DNA of 6,377 nucleotides from Verrucomicrobiia bacterium (GCA_030044395.1 JASHVW010000358.1:1-6377), one strand, 5' to 3'. Positions 1 through 6,198 are shown, counted from the first letter of the stretch. Program-made: numbers and translations. The notes: generated by a model not told the origin, from the letters alone.

Positions 1-347
1 GTGGGTTTCTCCGGCGGCAACGGTTGTGAAGCCCGTTCCTCGCGTTTGCGCAGAACAATGACGGCGACCACGCATGCCGACCAGGTGGGTAAATCGTCCG
101 CGAGCGGAACGAGTTTTAAAACAAATGTTGGCAATAACAGCCAATGAAAGCCAATGGCCCAACTCGTCAAAAACATCGTAATCACATCTATCGTATCATC
201 ACCAACCGTCCATCCCAGCGGCCCAAGCCATCCAAGCAGAAATTGAAGGCCGTCGGTAAGAATGGCGATGATCAACGCCAGGGCGATGCGCGTTTTGGTC
301 AGTTTAGGACGGCTGCATCTTTTAAACCTGGAGGAGACGGGGAGCAT
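1..347 (-). CDS. Small multi-pass membrane protein, 3' end outside window (partial)
   Basis: Reading the minus strand from the ATG at 347-345 gives 115 uninterrupted codons to the window edge, so the C-terminus is missing. The product begins with a basic stretch (RFKRCSRPKLTKTR), followed by hydrophobic segments at about residues 21-41 (IALALIIAILTDGLQFLLGW), 54-80 (IDVITMFLTSWAIGFHWLLL and on) and a shorter one near 88-98, then a charged tail (RKREERAS). This suggests an inner-membrane protein with two or three spans. The pattern of an acidic DD..IDV segment, then GFHWLLLPTF, then LVPLADDLPTW resembles small uncharacterised bacterial membrane proteins; no function is known to me. The start lies 7 bases after the stop of the upstream peptidase gene on the same strand, so the two are probably co-transcribed and perhaps translationally coupled. 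No clear Shine-Dalgarno sequence is present. That it is a real gene is fairly sure; its function is unknown. Confidence 0.72.
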   Translation of the reverse strand, partial: MLPVSSRFKRCSRPKLTKTRIALALIIAILTDGLQFLLGWLGPLGWTVGDDTIDVITMFLTSWAIGFHWLLLPTFVLKLVPLADDLPTWSACVVAVIVLRKREERASQPLPPEKP

Positions 348-354
348 CGGATGG

Positions 355-1725
355 CTAAAGAGCGCTTAATTCGCGCCACAAGAAGGCGCTCATGCGCTGG
401 CCGTTTTCAAAATTGTCCAAATCAAATTTTTCGTTTGGCGAATGGGCGTTATCTTCCGGCAGCGCCAGGCCAAGCAACAGGGTATCTGCGCCGAGGACGT
501 TTTTAAATTCGTTCACAATGGGGATTGAACCGCCCTCGCGCAGGAGAACCGGCTCGCGATGGAACGCGCTTCGCAACGCGCGCAACGCGGCCTGGGCATG
601 GGCGCTGGTGGGCGACACCTCATACGCCTCGGCGCCATGGCCGGCTTCAATTTCCAGGCGCACTGTCGGCGGACAAATCCTCTTCAGATAATCGCAGACG
701 ATCTTTCGGATGCGCTCCGGCCTCTGGTTGGGGACGAGGCGGCAGGTGATTTTTACCCGCGCCAGCGCTGGAACAATCGTCTTGCTGCCTTCGCCCTGGT
801 ACCCGCTGGTCAGGCCGTTGATTTCAAACGTGGGCCGCGCGCTGCGCTGTTCCGCGGGCGAAAATCCGCGCTCGCCAAAAAGCATTTTCACGCCGAGCAG
901 CTTCTGCAATTGGCGGCCGGTAATCGGCAGCCGCTTGAATTCCGCCCGTTCATAAGCCGAAAGCGACTCAACATCGTCGTAAAAATGGGGAATGGCGATC
1001 CGCCCGTCTTTGTTGCGCAATTTTCCAAGCAACTGGCAAAGCGCCATCGCGGGATTGTCCACCGTGCCGCCAAACGTTCCCGAATGCAAATCGCGGGACG
1101 GCCCATGGAGCGTGATCTCAAAGGCAATAATCCCGCGCAGTCCGTAGGTAAGCGCCGGATGTTTTTTATCAGGCATGCCTGTGTCGGAAACCACGATCGC
1201 GTCACAATTCAGTTCGGCGCGGTTTGTCTTCAAAAATTTCGCCAGATGTTTGCTGCCGACCTCCTCTTCGCCTTCGATGACAAAGGTCAAATCGCAGGGC
1301 AGGGGAGTGCCGGTTTTCAAATAGGCCTCGACAGCCTTGAGATGCGCGAAATGCTGCCCTTTATTGTCGGTGGAACCGCGGGCAAAGAGCGAGCGTCCCT
1401 CGATACGCGGCTCGAACGGCGGGGACGTCCACAAATCCAAAGGGTCGGGCGGTTGCACGTCGTAATGTCCGTAAACCATGAAATGGGGACGCGGTGAATG
1501 ATTTTCCCGCAGAGTTTTGGCCACGACGATCGGATGGCCTTCGGTGGCGCGGACGGCTGCTTCCAGTCCAATCTGCCGGCAATGGTTTGCAAGCCATTCG
1601 GCGCAGGCGGACATGTCATTCTTGTGTTGCGGCTGGGCGGAGACGCTCGGGAAACGAAGGAACTCGCACAATTCGGCGACGAAGCGCGGCTGGTTTTGTT
1701 TCAAATAATTGAGGACGGGTTGCAT
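355..1725 (-). CDS. M20 family metallopeptidase (carnosinase/CNDP-like dipeptidase)
   Basis: Predicted zinc-dependent dipeptidase of 456 residues, a normal length for the CNDP/PepV-type branch of M20. Probably cytoplasmic, since no signal peptide is seen; it would cleave short peptides at the amino-terminal side. Numbered from the ATG at 1725, the di-metal site is complete: His87 in YGHYD, bridging Asp120 in STDNKG, catalytic Glu153 and ligand Glu154 in EGEEEVGS, Asp181 in VSDTG and His428 in AHSPNE. The dimerisation (lid) domain lies between about 198 and 315 and carries the conserved His214 in RDLHSGTFGG. The CRLVPNQ and EGGSIPIVNEF motifs also match the family. An upstream in-frame TTG at 1764 would add 13 residues (MFWPQARSLPPPD); the ATG is preferred because MQPVLNYLKQNQPRF is the usual N-terminal helix start. 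It is divergent from the sensor kinase gene and followed closely by the membrane-protein gene. The family call is very safe; the exact substrate is not. Confidence 0.95.
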   Translation of the reverse strand: MQPVLNYLKQNQPRFVAELCEFLRFPSVSAQPQHKNDMSACAEWLANHCRQIGLEAAVRATEGHPIVVAKTLRENHSPRPHFMVYGHYDVQPPDPLDLWTSPPFEPRIEGRSLFARGSTDNKGQHFAHLKAVEAYLKTGTPLPCDLTFVIEGEEEVGSKHLAKFLKTNRAELNCDAIVVSDTGMPDKKHPALTYGLRGIIAFEITLHGPSRDLHSGTFGGTVDNPAMALCQLLGKLRNKDGRIAIPHFYDDVESLSAYERAEFKRLPITGRQLQKLLGVKMLFGERGFSPAEQRSARPTFEINGLTSGYQGEGSKTIVPALARVKITCRLVPNQRPERIRKIVCDYLKRICPPTVRLEIEAGHGAEAYEVSPTSAHAQAALRALRSAFHREPVLLREGGSIPIVNEFKNVLGADTLLLGLALPEDNAHSPNEKFDLDNFENGQRMSAFLWRELSAL

Positions 1726-1767
1726 ATCCGGGGGCGGCAGGCTCCGGGCCTGCGGCCAAAACAATTA

Positions 1768-1807
1768 GCGGGCGCGGCGATACACACGTTAAATCGCCAA
1801 CGCCCGC
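1768..1807. promoter_or_regulatory. Strong interrupted hairpin in the divergent intergenic region
   Basis: GCGGGCG (1768-1774) pairs perfectly with CGCCCGC (1801-1807), and GGCGAT (1776-1781) pairs perfectly with ATCGCC (1793-1798). This leaves a one-by-two internal loop and an 11-base terminal loop, 13 base pairs in all. Because the flanking genes diverge, the hairpin must sit upstream of both. Read on the minus strand it is followed by TAATTGTTTT, a moderately U-rich run about 43 bases before the peptidase ATG, so it could act as an attenuator in the peptidase leader. On the plus strand no T run follows. It may equally be a DNA operator or part of a dispersed repeat. The structure is seen directly; the role is inferred. 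Confidence 0.5.
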
Positions 1808-1813
1808 CGTTAC

Positions 1814-1831
1814 GCCCAGTTCTCGTTGGGC
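1814..1831 (+). repeat. GTTCTCGT-loop hairpin, copy 1
   Basis: GCCCA (1814-1818) and TGGGC (1827-1831) form a 5-bp stem around the loop GTTCTCGT (1819-1826). The same loop with a related stem occurs at 5651-5666, and both copies are preceded by GTTA plus CG or GCG. It lies 85 bases upstream of the sensor start, in the shared divergent region, so it could be in either leader. Strand is given as plus because the second copy has a G-T pair that becomes A-C on the other strand. Confidence 0.5.
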
Positions 1832-1874
1832 AATACCAACTTAACTTTTTGCGCCGCGGAGGCAAGCGATTTTT

Positions 1875-1889
1875 GAAAAATAATTTTTC
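1875..1889. promoter_or_regulatory. A/T-rich palindrome upstream of sensor kinase, possible operator
   Basis: GAAAAATAATTTTTC is a perfect 7-bp inverted repeat around one central base, in an otherwise GC-rich region, ending 27 bases before the sensor start codon. Such a short symmetric site is compatible with binding of a dimeric regulator, possibly the LuxR-type regulator encoded downstream, or with an A-tract near the promoter. No convincing -35/-10 pair could be assigned around it. The symmetry is seen; the function is a guess. Confidence 0.35.
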
Positions 1890-1916
1890 CTCCCGCCCGG
1901 CACATTTGTATCCTTC

Positions 1917-4805
1917 GTGGCTGTGTTTCCGCGAAGACGTTTTCACCCCCTTTTCTTCGCCCGGCTGCTGTCCGGTATGCTGGCGTTCGCTTTCCTGACG
2001 GCGGCAAGGGCGGATGATTTTCCGTTTATCGTGAATTCGTGGAGCGTCGAGGAGGGACTTCCGGACAGCGAGGCGATTTCGGTCATCCAGGGCAGGGACG
2101 GGTACCTTTGGATCGGGACGCTCAACGGATTGGTGCGTTTCGACGGCAACCAATTCACTGTCTTCAATCAGATGAAAACACCAGGCCTGAGCAGCGACAG
2201 GATAGTTTTTTTGTTTGAAGACAAGGAAACCAATCTTTGGGTCGGAACAGAATCATCAGGGCTGGAGATGATTAAAGACGGCGTCATCAAAAGTTTTTCC
2301 GGCGCCAGCGCGGTCGCCGGCGTCGTGACCTATGCGATCGAAGAATCCTCCGGCGCCGTATTATTTTACGCGGCAAACGGGATTCTCGCCTATCAAAATG
2401 GCCAGATGTATTATCGCCAGGGTGCGATGTCGCCAAATCTGGTCTTGCTTTCACACAGAATTGTTGTCCCGTCCGCCTCCGGTGGGTATTGGCAGCTTCT
2501 GAACAACACGGTCGAAAAGTGGAACGGGGGGCACGAGGAAAGAAGCCTCGGCCGGTTTCCGTGGGGCAACAGGGTGGTGGAGGCGGCGCTGGAGGATGAG
2601 CGGGGAAATTTGATTGTCGGCACGTTGGGCCAGGGGATCTTTTGGTGGGACGACCATCGCGGATGGCAGAATATCTCAACCAACCAGGGCCTTTCCTCGG
2701 TTTATGTCTATTCCCTTTGTCTGGACCGCGAGGGGAACCTGTGGGCGGGGACTGACGGCGGGGGATTGGACCGGATTAAAAGAAAGATTTTCGACTCGCC
2801 CCGGGGTTTTCCCTCAGGGAATGCGCAGTCGCTTTCAGAGGACGATCGTGGCGGATGGTGGATTGCTTCCGGGGCGCTCGGCGTATCCTGTTGGACCACG
2901 AATAGCTTGGAACAATTTCAAGTGGGCCCCGCGCATGATGCCTGGGAAGTCCTGGTGGACCACCAGCAGCGCGTCTGGGCGGGCACGCGCGAAGGCTTGT
3001 ATCAGTTCCAGACGAACCAATTTGTTCCCGCGACTACGGCGGCCGTATTAGGCGCGCAGATTTTTGCGTTATTTGAAGACCGGAGCAATTGCTTGTGGGT
3101 CGGATCCCAAAACGGCCTGGGTCGTTTTGAAGGCGGAAAATGGACCCTGTTCACCGCGCGGGACGGTTTGGCCCCCGGACCTGTTCGCGCCATCGCCGAA
3201 GATGCCGGCGGCGGGTTGTGGGTTGGAACGGAAAGCAGCGGTTTGGATTTTTTCAAGGACGGCAAATTTACTTCGTATCTATCCGGCCAAAATGGATTGC
3301 CAGGCAACGACATCTCCTGCCTGGAAGTGGATGACGAAGGCGCGCTCTGGGTGGGCACGTTCGCTCATGGCCTAGCCCGGCTGAAAAATCAAACCTGGCA
3401 TTCGTTTTCCACGCGGGACGGCCTGGCCAGCGACAGCATCAGTTACATTCTTGCCGACGGCGGTAATCTTTGGATTGGCTCAAATGCGGGGCTGATGCGC
3501 ATCGCCAAAAAGTCCCTCGAAGATTTTGCCAGCGGCGAATCCGGCTCCATTTTCTGCCGCACCTATGGCAAGGCGGACGGCCTGCCCACGCGCGAGTGCT
3601 CGATCGGCTCCCAGCCGTCCGCCTGCCGGACGGCCGACGGCCGGTTGTGGTTTCCGACCGCCGAGGGCGTTGCCAGCCTCAATCCACTGGATTTACGATC
3701 CAATTTGCAACCGCCGACGGTGATGATTGAATCCATCCTGGTGGATGGGCGGCAACAGAAAACCAATCGGCTGGGGTCCGCATGGCCGGCATCGGTCACC
3801 ATTTCCCCAGGCGGCAACCAGTCGGAGATCCAATTGGAGATTCATTACACGGCCCTGGATTTTTCCGCGCCGGGCCTGGTAAATTTCCGGTATCAGTTGG
3901 AAGGCTACCAAACCGATTGGACCGACGCGGGCAACGAGCGCGTGGCACGGTATCCCAAATTGCCGCCCGGAAATTACCGGTTCCATGTCGTCGCCTCCAA
4001 CGAGGATGGGGTGAAAGACGAAAATTCAGGCGCATTCGATGTCATCGTGCTGCCGCAATTCTGGCAGACCGTATGGTTCCGCTTGGCGGTGGTTCTTTTC
4101 ATTTTTGGAATCGTCGCGGCCGTTGTCCGGTACCTTTCGACGCAAAAATTGCACCGCGAATTGCAGCGCCACAAACAGCAGGAAGCGCTGGAGCGCGAGC
4201 GATCCCGCATCGCGCGCGATTTGCACGATCAACTGGGCGCGAACCTGACGCAGGTCGCGCTCCTCGGAGAAATGGCCGAGGCGGACAGGAATGCGCCGGC
4301 GGAAGTGGAATCACATGCGCAGCAAATTTCGCAAACGGCGCGTGAAACGACCCGGTCGCTCGACGAGATTGTCTGGGCCATCAATCCCGCCAACGACACC
4401 CTGGAGGGGCTGACGAACTATGCCATCAAATACGCCCAGGAGTTTCTTGAGCTGGCGGGCGTCCATTGCCGGGTGGAGGCGCCGGCGCAATGGCCGGCCA
4501 TTTCCATACCGCCGGACGTGCGCCATAATGTTTTCCTCGCGTTTAAAGAGGCGGTCAATAACATCGTCAAACACGCGCAGGCGACGGAAGCGCGCATTCG
4601 GCTGCGACTGGATTCCGACCGTTTCACTGTGGAGATAACGGACAACGGCAAGGGCATTTCCGAAGCCGGTGATAAGCAAAATCGCAACGGGCTGCGCAAT
4701 ATGCGCAGGCGGATGACGGACATAGGCGGCAGCTTTGAGATTGGCCCGGGACTCGAAAAAGGGGCCGTTGTGCGCTTGACAGTACCGATACGGCAGCCCA
4801 CATGA
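1917..4805 (+). CDS. Propeller (Reg_prop/Y_Y_Y) sensor histidine kinase, HisKA_3 type
   Basis: Membrane sensor kinase of a two-component system, 962 residues. Domains in order: a signal peptide at about 1-32 (RRRF, hydrophobic core, then TAARA|DDF). Then a periplasmic beta-propeller at about 36-600, with around 13 blade repeats marked by LWxGT-like motifs near residues 64, 107, 232, 275, 353, 393, 434, 477, 518 and 577 and degenerate ones near 148, 191 and 314. Then a Y_Y_Y immunoglobulin-like domain at about 640-712 (YTALDFSAPGLVNFRYQLEG), a single membrane span at about 720-738, a short coiled-coil linker, and HisKA_3 with phosphoacceptor His770 in RIARDLHDQLG. The HATPase domain has an N box at 870-887 (HNVFLAFKEAVNNIVKHA), DNGKG at 909-913 and GLRNMRRRM at 925-933. 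All kinase motifs look intact. There is no receiver or AraC domain, unlike Bacteroides hybrid systems, so the partner is the separate regulator downstream. The start is GTG at 1917 (GTG at 1923 is also possible); the later ATG at 1977 would destroy the signal peptide. The ligand is unknown; related propeller sensors often detect oligosaccharides. Confidence 0.95.
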   Translation: MAVFPRRRFHPLFFARLLSGMLAFAFLTAARADDFPFIVNSWSVEEGLPDSEAISVIQGRDGYLWIGTLNGLVRFDGNQFTVFNQMKTPGLSSDRIVFLFEDKETNLWVGTESSGLEMIKDGVIKSFSGASAVAGVVTYAIEESSGAVLFYAANGILAYQNGQMYYRQGAMSPNLVLLSHRIVVPSASGGYWQLLNNTVEKWNGGHEERSLGRFPWGNRVVEAALEDERGNLIVGTLGQGIFWWDDHRGWQNISTNQGLSSVYVYSLCLDREGNLWAGTDGGGLDRIKRKIFDSPRGFPSGNAQSLSEDDRGGWWIASGALGVSCWTTNSLEQFQVGPAHDAWEVLVDHQQRVWAGTREGLYQFQTNQFVPATTAAVLGAQIFALFEDRSNCLWVGSQNGLGRFEGGKWTLFTARDGLAPGPVRAIAEDAGGGLWVGTESSGLDFFKDGKFTSYLSGQNGLPGNDISCLEVDDEGALWVGTFAHGLARLKNQTWHSFSTRDGLASDSISYILADGGNLWIGSNAGLMRIAKKSLEDFASGESGSIFCRTYGKADGLPTRECSIGSQPSACRTADGRLWFPTAEGVASLNPLDLRSNLQPPTVMIESILVDGRQQKTNRLGSAWPASVTISPGGNQSEIQLEIHYTALDFSAPGLVNFRYQLEGYQTDWTDAGNERVARYPKLPPGNYRFHVVASNEDGVKDENSGAFDVIVLPQFWQTVWFRLAVVLFIFGIVAAVVRYLSTQKLHRELQRHKQQEALERERSRIARDLHDQLGANLTQVALLGEMAEADRNAPAEVESHAQQISQTARETTRSLDEIVWAINPANDTLEGLTNYAIKYAQEFLELAGVHCRVEAPAQWPAISIPPDVRHNVFLAFKEAVNNIVKHAQATEARIRLRLDSDRFTVEITDNGKGISEAGDKQNRNGLRNMRRRMTDIGGSFEIGPGLEKGAVVRLTVPIRQPT

Positions 4806-4820
4806 ATAAACATACGGAGA

Positions 4821-4913
4821 TGAAACCGTTGAAGCGTATTGGCGTTGAACCGTTGAAGTGGATGTATGCGCCCGCTTCAACCTCTTTTGCTTCAACGCGT
4901 CAACGCGTCAACG
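4821..4913. repeat. CGTTGAA / TTCAACG direct and inverted repeat cluster
   Basis: Most of the gap between sensor and regulator is built from one short word. CGTTGAA occurs at 4827, 4843 and 4851, and AACCGTTGAAG occurs twice (4824-4834 and 4848-4858, 24 bases apart). The reverse complement follows: CGCTTCAAC at 4873-4881, GCTTCAACG at 4889-4897, then CAACGCGT twice in tandem (4893-4900 and 4901-4908) and CAACG again at 4909. The two halves can pair, e.g. CGTTGAAGC 4827-4835 with GCTTCAACG 4889-4897. This can form alternative stems in the sensor-regulator message just before the regulator start. Similar CGTTGAA-type words are, to my recollection, frequent between genes in some Verrucomicrobiota. 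Confidence 0.75.
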
Positions 4914-4920
4914 AATAACC

Positions 4921-5547
4921 ATGCCCATTTCTGTTTCCATCGTCGAAGACAGCGACAAATTACGCGGCACGCTCGCCCGTGTGCTGAATCGCGCCGGTGG
5001 ATTCCGATGCGTCAGCGAATATCCCAACGCCGAGGAGGCGCTCAAGGATTTGCCCGCCGTCAAGCCGGACGTGGTGCTGATGGACATCAATTTGCCGGGC
5101 ATGAACGGCGTGGAATGCGTCCGTCAATTGAAGCAACTGCTGCCGGGAACACAGGTGATGATGCTGACGGTGTATGAGGACACTGAGAACATCTTCAACG
5201 CGCTGGCGGCGGGCGCGAATGGTTACATGCTCAAACGGACGGCATCGAAGGAATTACTCGAAGCCATTCATGAAGTGCATCGCGGCGGATCGCCCATGAC
5301 GATGCATATCGCGCGCAAGGTGGTGCAATCGTTTCAGAAAGCCCCGCCCGCGCAGCCGGCCGAGAACCTCTCCGAGCGCGAACAGCAGGTTCTCGACCTC
5401 CTCAGCCAGGGTCTGATGTATAAGGAAATCGCGGACAAACTTCAGATCAGCTACGAAACCGTTCATACCTACATCCGCCGCATCTACGAGAAATTGCAGG
5501 TGCGCACACGGACGGAAGCCGTGGCTAAGTTCTTGAAGCGCGTGTAA
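4921..5547 (+). CDS. NarL/FixJ-family response regulator
   Basis: DNA-binding response regulator of 208 residues, the usual NarL-family length. The N-terminal receiver domain (about 1-120) has the acidic pocket Glu9/Asp10 (SIVEDS), phosphoacceptor Asp55 (VVLMDINLPGMNG), switch Thr83 (MLTVYED) and Lys105 (GYMLKR). A proline/alanine linker (APPAQPAEN) leads to a LuxR-type helix-turn-helix at about 150-208 (LSEREQQVLDLLSQG, YKEIADKLQIS, YETVHTYIRRIYEKLQV). The ATG at 4921 is chosen because MPISVSIVEDS is a normal receiver start; an in-frame extension to 4858 (MDVCARFNLFCF) reads through the intergenic repeat and has no receiver similarity. The start has no Shine-Dalgarno sequence. It lies 115 bases after the kinase stop and is almost certainly its partner, probably controlling transcription of unknown targets; its own upstream region is a plausible site. 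All key residues are intact. Confidence 0.95.
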   Translation: MPISVSIVEDSDKLRGTLARVLNRAGGFRCVSEYPNAEEALKDLPAVKPDVVLMDINLPGMNGVECVRQLKQLLPGTQVMMLTVYEDTENIFNALAAGANGYMLKRTASKELLEAIHEVHRGGSPMTMHIARKVVQSFQKAPPAQPAENLSEREQQVLDLLSQGLMYKEIADKLQISYETVHTYIRRIYEKLQVRTRTEAVAKFLKRV

Positions 5548-5603
5548 CCAGTATTGGTGACTCGCGGGGATGGGGGTATCTGTTAACTTGGTGGCGTTGT
5601 TGC

Positions 5604-5621
5604 AATGCATTTCGGTGCATT
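5604..5621. repeat. Small inverted repeat AATGCA / TGCATT
   Basis: AATGCA (5604-5609) and TGCATT (5616-5621) form a 6-bp stem with a six-base loop in the trailer of the regulator gene. It has no T run and no obvious function. It may be part of a larger structured trailer together with the hairpins at 5651-5690. Confidence 0.3.
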
Positions 5622-5650
5622 CCGTGATGGTGTTGAAACCGCTGTTAGCG

Positions 5651-5666
5651 CTTAGTTCTCGTTGAG
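5651..5666 (+). repeat. GTTCTCGT-loop hairpin, copy 2
   Basis: CTTA (5651-5654) pairs with TGAG (5663-5666), including one G-T wobble, around the loop GTTCTCGT (5655-5662). Compared with copy 1 the loop is identical, the first C-G pair and the A-T pair next to the loop are kept, one C-G pair has become T-A and another T-G. GTTAGCG precedes it where copy 1 has GTTACG. Its last two bases are also the first two of the terminator stem that follows, so the two structures may compete. Confidence 0.5.
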
Positions 5667-5698
5667 AGGCCGGAGTAGTGCCCGGCCTCTTTTCTTTT
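5665..5698 (+). terminator. Intrinsic terminator after the response regulator gene
   Basis: AGAGGCCGG (5665-5673) and CCGGCCTCT (5682-5690) form a perfect 9-bp GC-rich stem with an 8-base loop, followed directly by TTTCTTTT. This is a classical Rho-independent terminator in plus orientation. It lies 117 bases after the regulator stop codon, so it most likely ends the sensor-regulator transcript and insulates the small membrane-protein gene downstream. Confidence 0.85.
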
Positions 5699-5797
5699 GC
5701 ATCAATCCCCTCGATGTTCGGCAAACGGCTCTCTCAGCTTTTCCGTGAGCATCCACGGCTTGACAAAGGAATGGTGATGGCTCTTCCTTGCCGGAGT

Positions 5798-6046
5798 ATG
5801 AAAGCATCCGATATTTTTGGAATTGTTGTCCGGGCCTTCGGCCTGTTCGTCATTCTGTACGGCCTTTACGACATGTGGGGCGGTTTTGACAACTTCATTG
5901 AGAATCTCATTTCACCGGGACAGGATAATAATTCCAATTCCGCTTCCACGTTGAGCTATTTCTTTTACGGAGTGCCGGAATTTATTGCGGGCGCGCTGCT
6001 TTTTTTCCTGGCTGATTGGATCGTCAAGCTGACGTATCGGGATTGA
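5798..6046 (+). CDS. Small two-span membrane protein of unknown function
   Basis: An 82-residue hydrophobic protein read from the ATG at 5798 (MKASDIFGIVVRAFGLF). There are two probable membrane segments, at about residues 7-29 (GIVVRAFGLFVILYGLYDMW) and 55-75 (FYGVPEFIAGALLFFLADWI), joined by a polar loop with an asparagine/serine-rich stretch (SPGQDNNSNSAST). It ends in a short basic tail (VKLTYRD). The MKASDIFGIVVR start resembles small uncharacterised membrane proteins I have seen in Verrucomicrobiota-type genomes, but I cannot name a family. An alternative ATG at 5777 has an AAGGA six bases upstream and would add seven residues; extension back to 5678 would start inside the terminator loop and is unlikely. 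The gene stands alone after a terminator and is followed by a hairpin. Existence is fairly likely; role unknown. Confidence 0.68.
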   Translation: MKASDIFGIVVRAFGLFVILYGLYDMWGGFDNFIENLISPGQDNNSNSASTLSYFFYGVPEFIAGALLFFLADWIVKLTYRD

Positions 6047-6048
6047 GT

Positions 6049-6080
6049 CGGAACGCTGCGGTTCTTTGCACTGCGTTCCG
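6049..6080 (+). terminator. Hairpin just after the small membrane-protein gene, possible terminator
   Basis: CGGAACGC (6049-6056) pairs perfectly with GCGTTCCG (6073-6080), and TGC (6057-6059) can pair with GCA (6068-6070) across a two-base bulge. It begins three bases after the stop codon, where a terminator or 3'-end stabilising stem would be expected. The run after it (TCTGAATCACTCATTTTG) is not a good U tract, so simple intrinsic termination is uncertain. Confidence 0.45.
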
Positions 6081-6165
6081 TCTGAATCACTCATTTTGTC
6101 GAAGATTTTTCCAGCGCGCGACTGCAAATCGCTGAAACAAAAGCGTTTCTCCTTGTGCATCTTTG

Positions 6166-6198
6166 CCTGCCGCGCCAGAGCTTCTCAGCGACGGCGGG
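6166..6198. repeat. Degenerate GC-rich inverted repeat
   Basis: CCTGCCG (6166-6172) and CGGCGGG (6192-6198) pair over 7 bp with one G-T wobble, enclosing CGCCAGAGCTTCTCAGCGA-type sequence. It resembles the GC-rich short palindromic repeats scattered between genes in many PVC-group genomes. This is recollection, not a comparison done here. Confidence 0.35.

Noticed and set aside
144..506. Plus-strand open frame of 120 codons at the left end
   Set aside because: It lies antisense to the membrane-protein gene and the 3' end of the peptidase; the translation is basic and low in hydrophobic residues, typical of a shadow frame.
559..1497. Long plus-strand open frame (312 codons) opposite the peptidase gene
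   Set aside because: It is antisense to a gene with complete M20 motifs, its composition is arginine/alanine-rich without any recognisable motif, and it has no promoter or ribosome site. It is a shadow of GC-rich coding DNA.
4311..4895. Minus-strand open frame of 194 codons opposite the kinase domain
   Set aside because: The plus strand encodes intact HisKA_3 and HATPase motifs here; the antisense product shows no family features.
4821..4913. CRISPR-like array in the sensor-regulator gap
   Set aside because: The repeated words are only 7-11 bases, unevenly spaced and present in both orientations, with no spacers of uniform length and no cas gene.
4858..4920. N-terminal extension of the response regulator by 21 codons
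   Set aside because: The extension translates the intergenic repeat cluster, and the receiver domain begins naturally at the ATG at 4921.
5254..5724. Minus-strand open frame of 156 codons over the regulator end and trailer
   Set aside because: It crosses the terminator and overlaps the conserved helix-turn-helix on the other strand; no motif was seen.
5912..6160. Minus-strand open frame of 82 codons over the small membrane-protein gene
   Set aside because: The plus-strand frame has two clear membrane segments and the antisense product is a charged shadow; only one of the two is likely, and the plus frame fits better.
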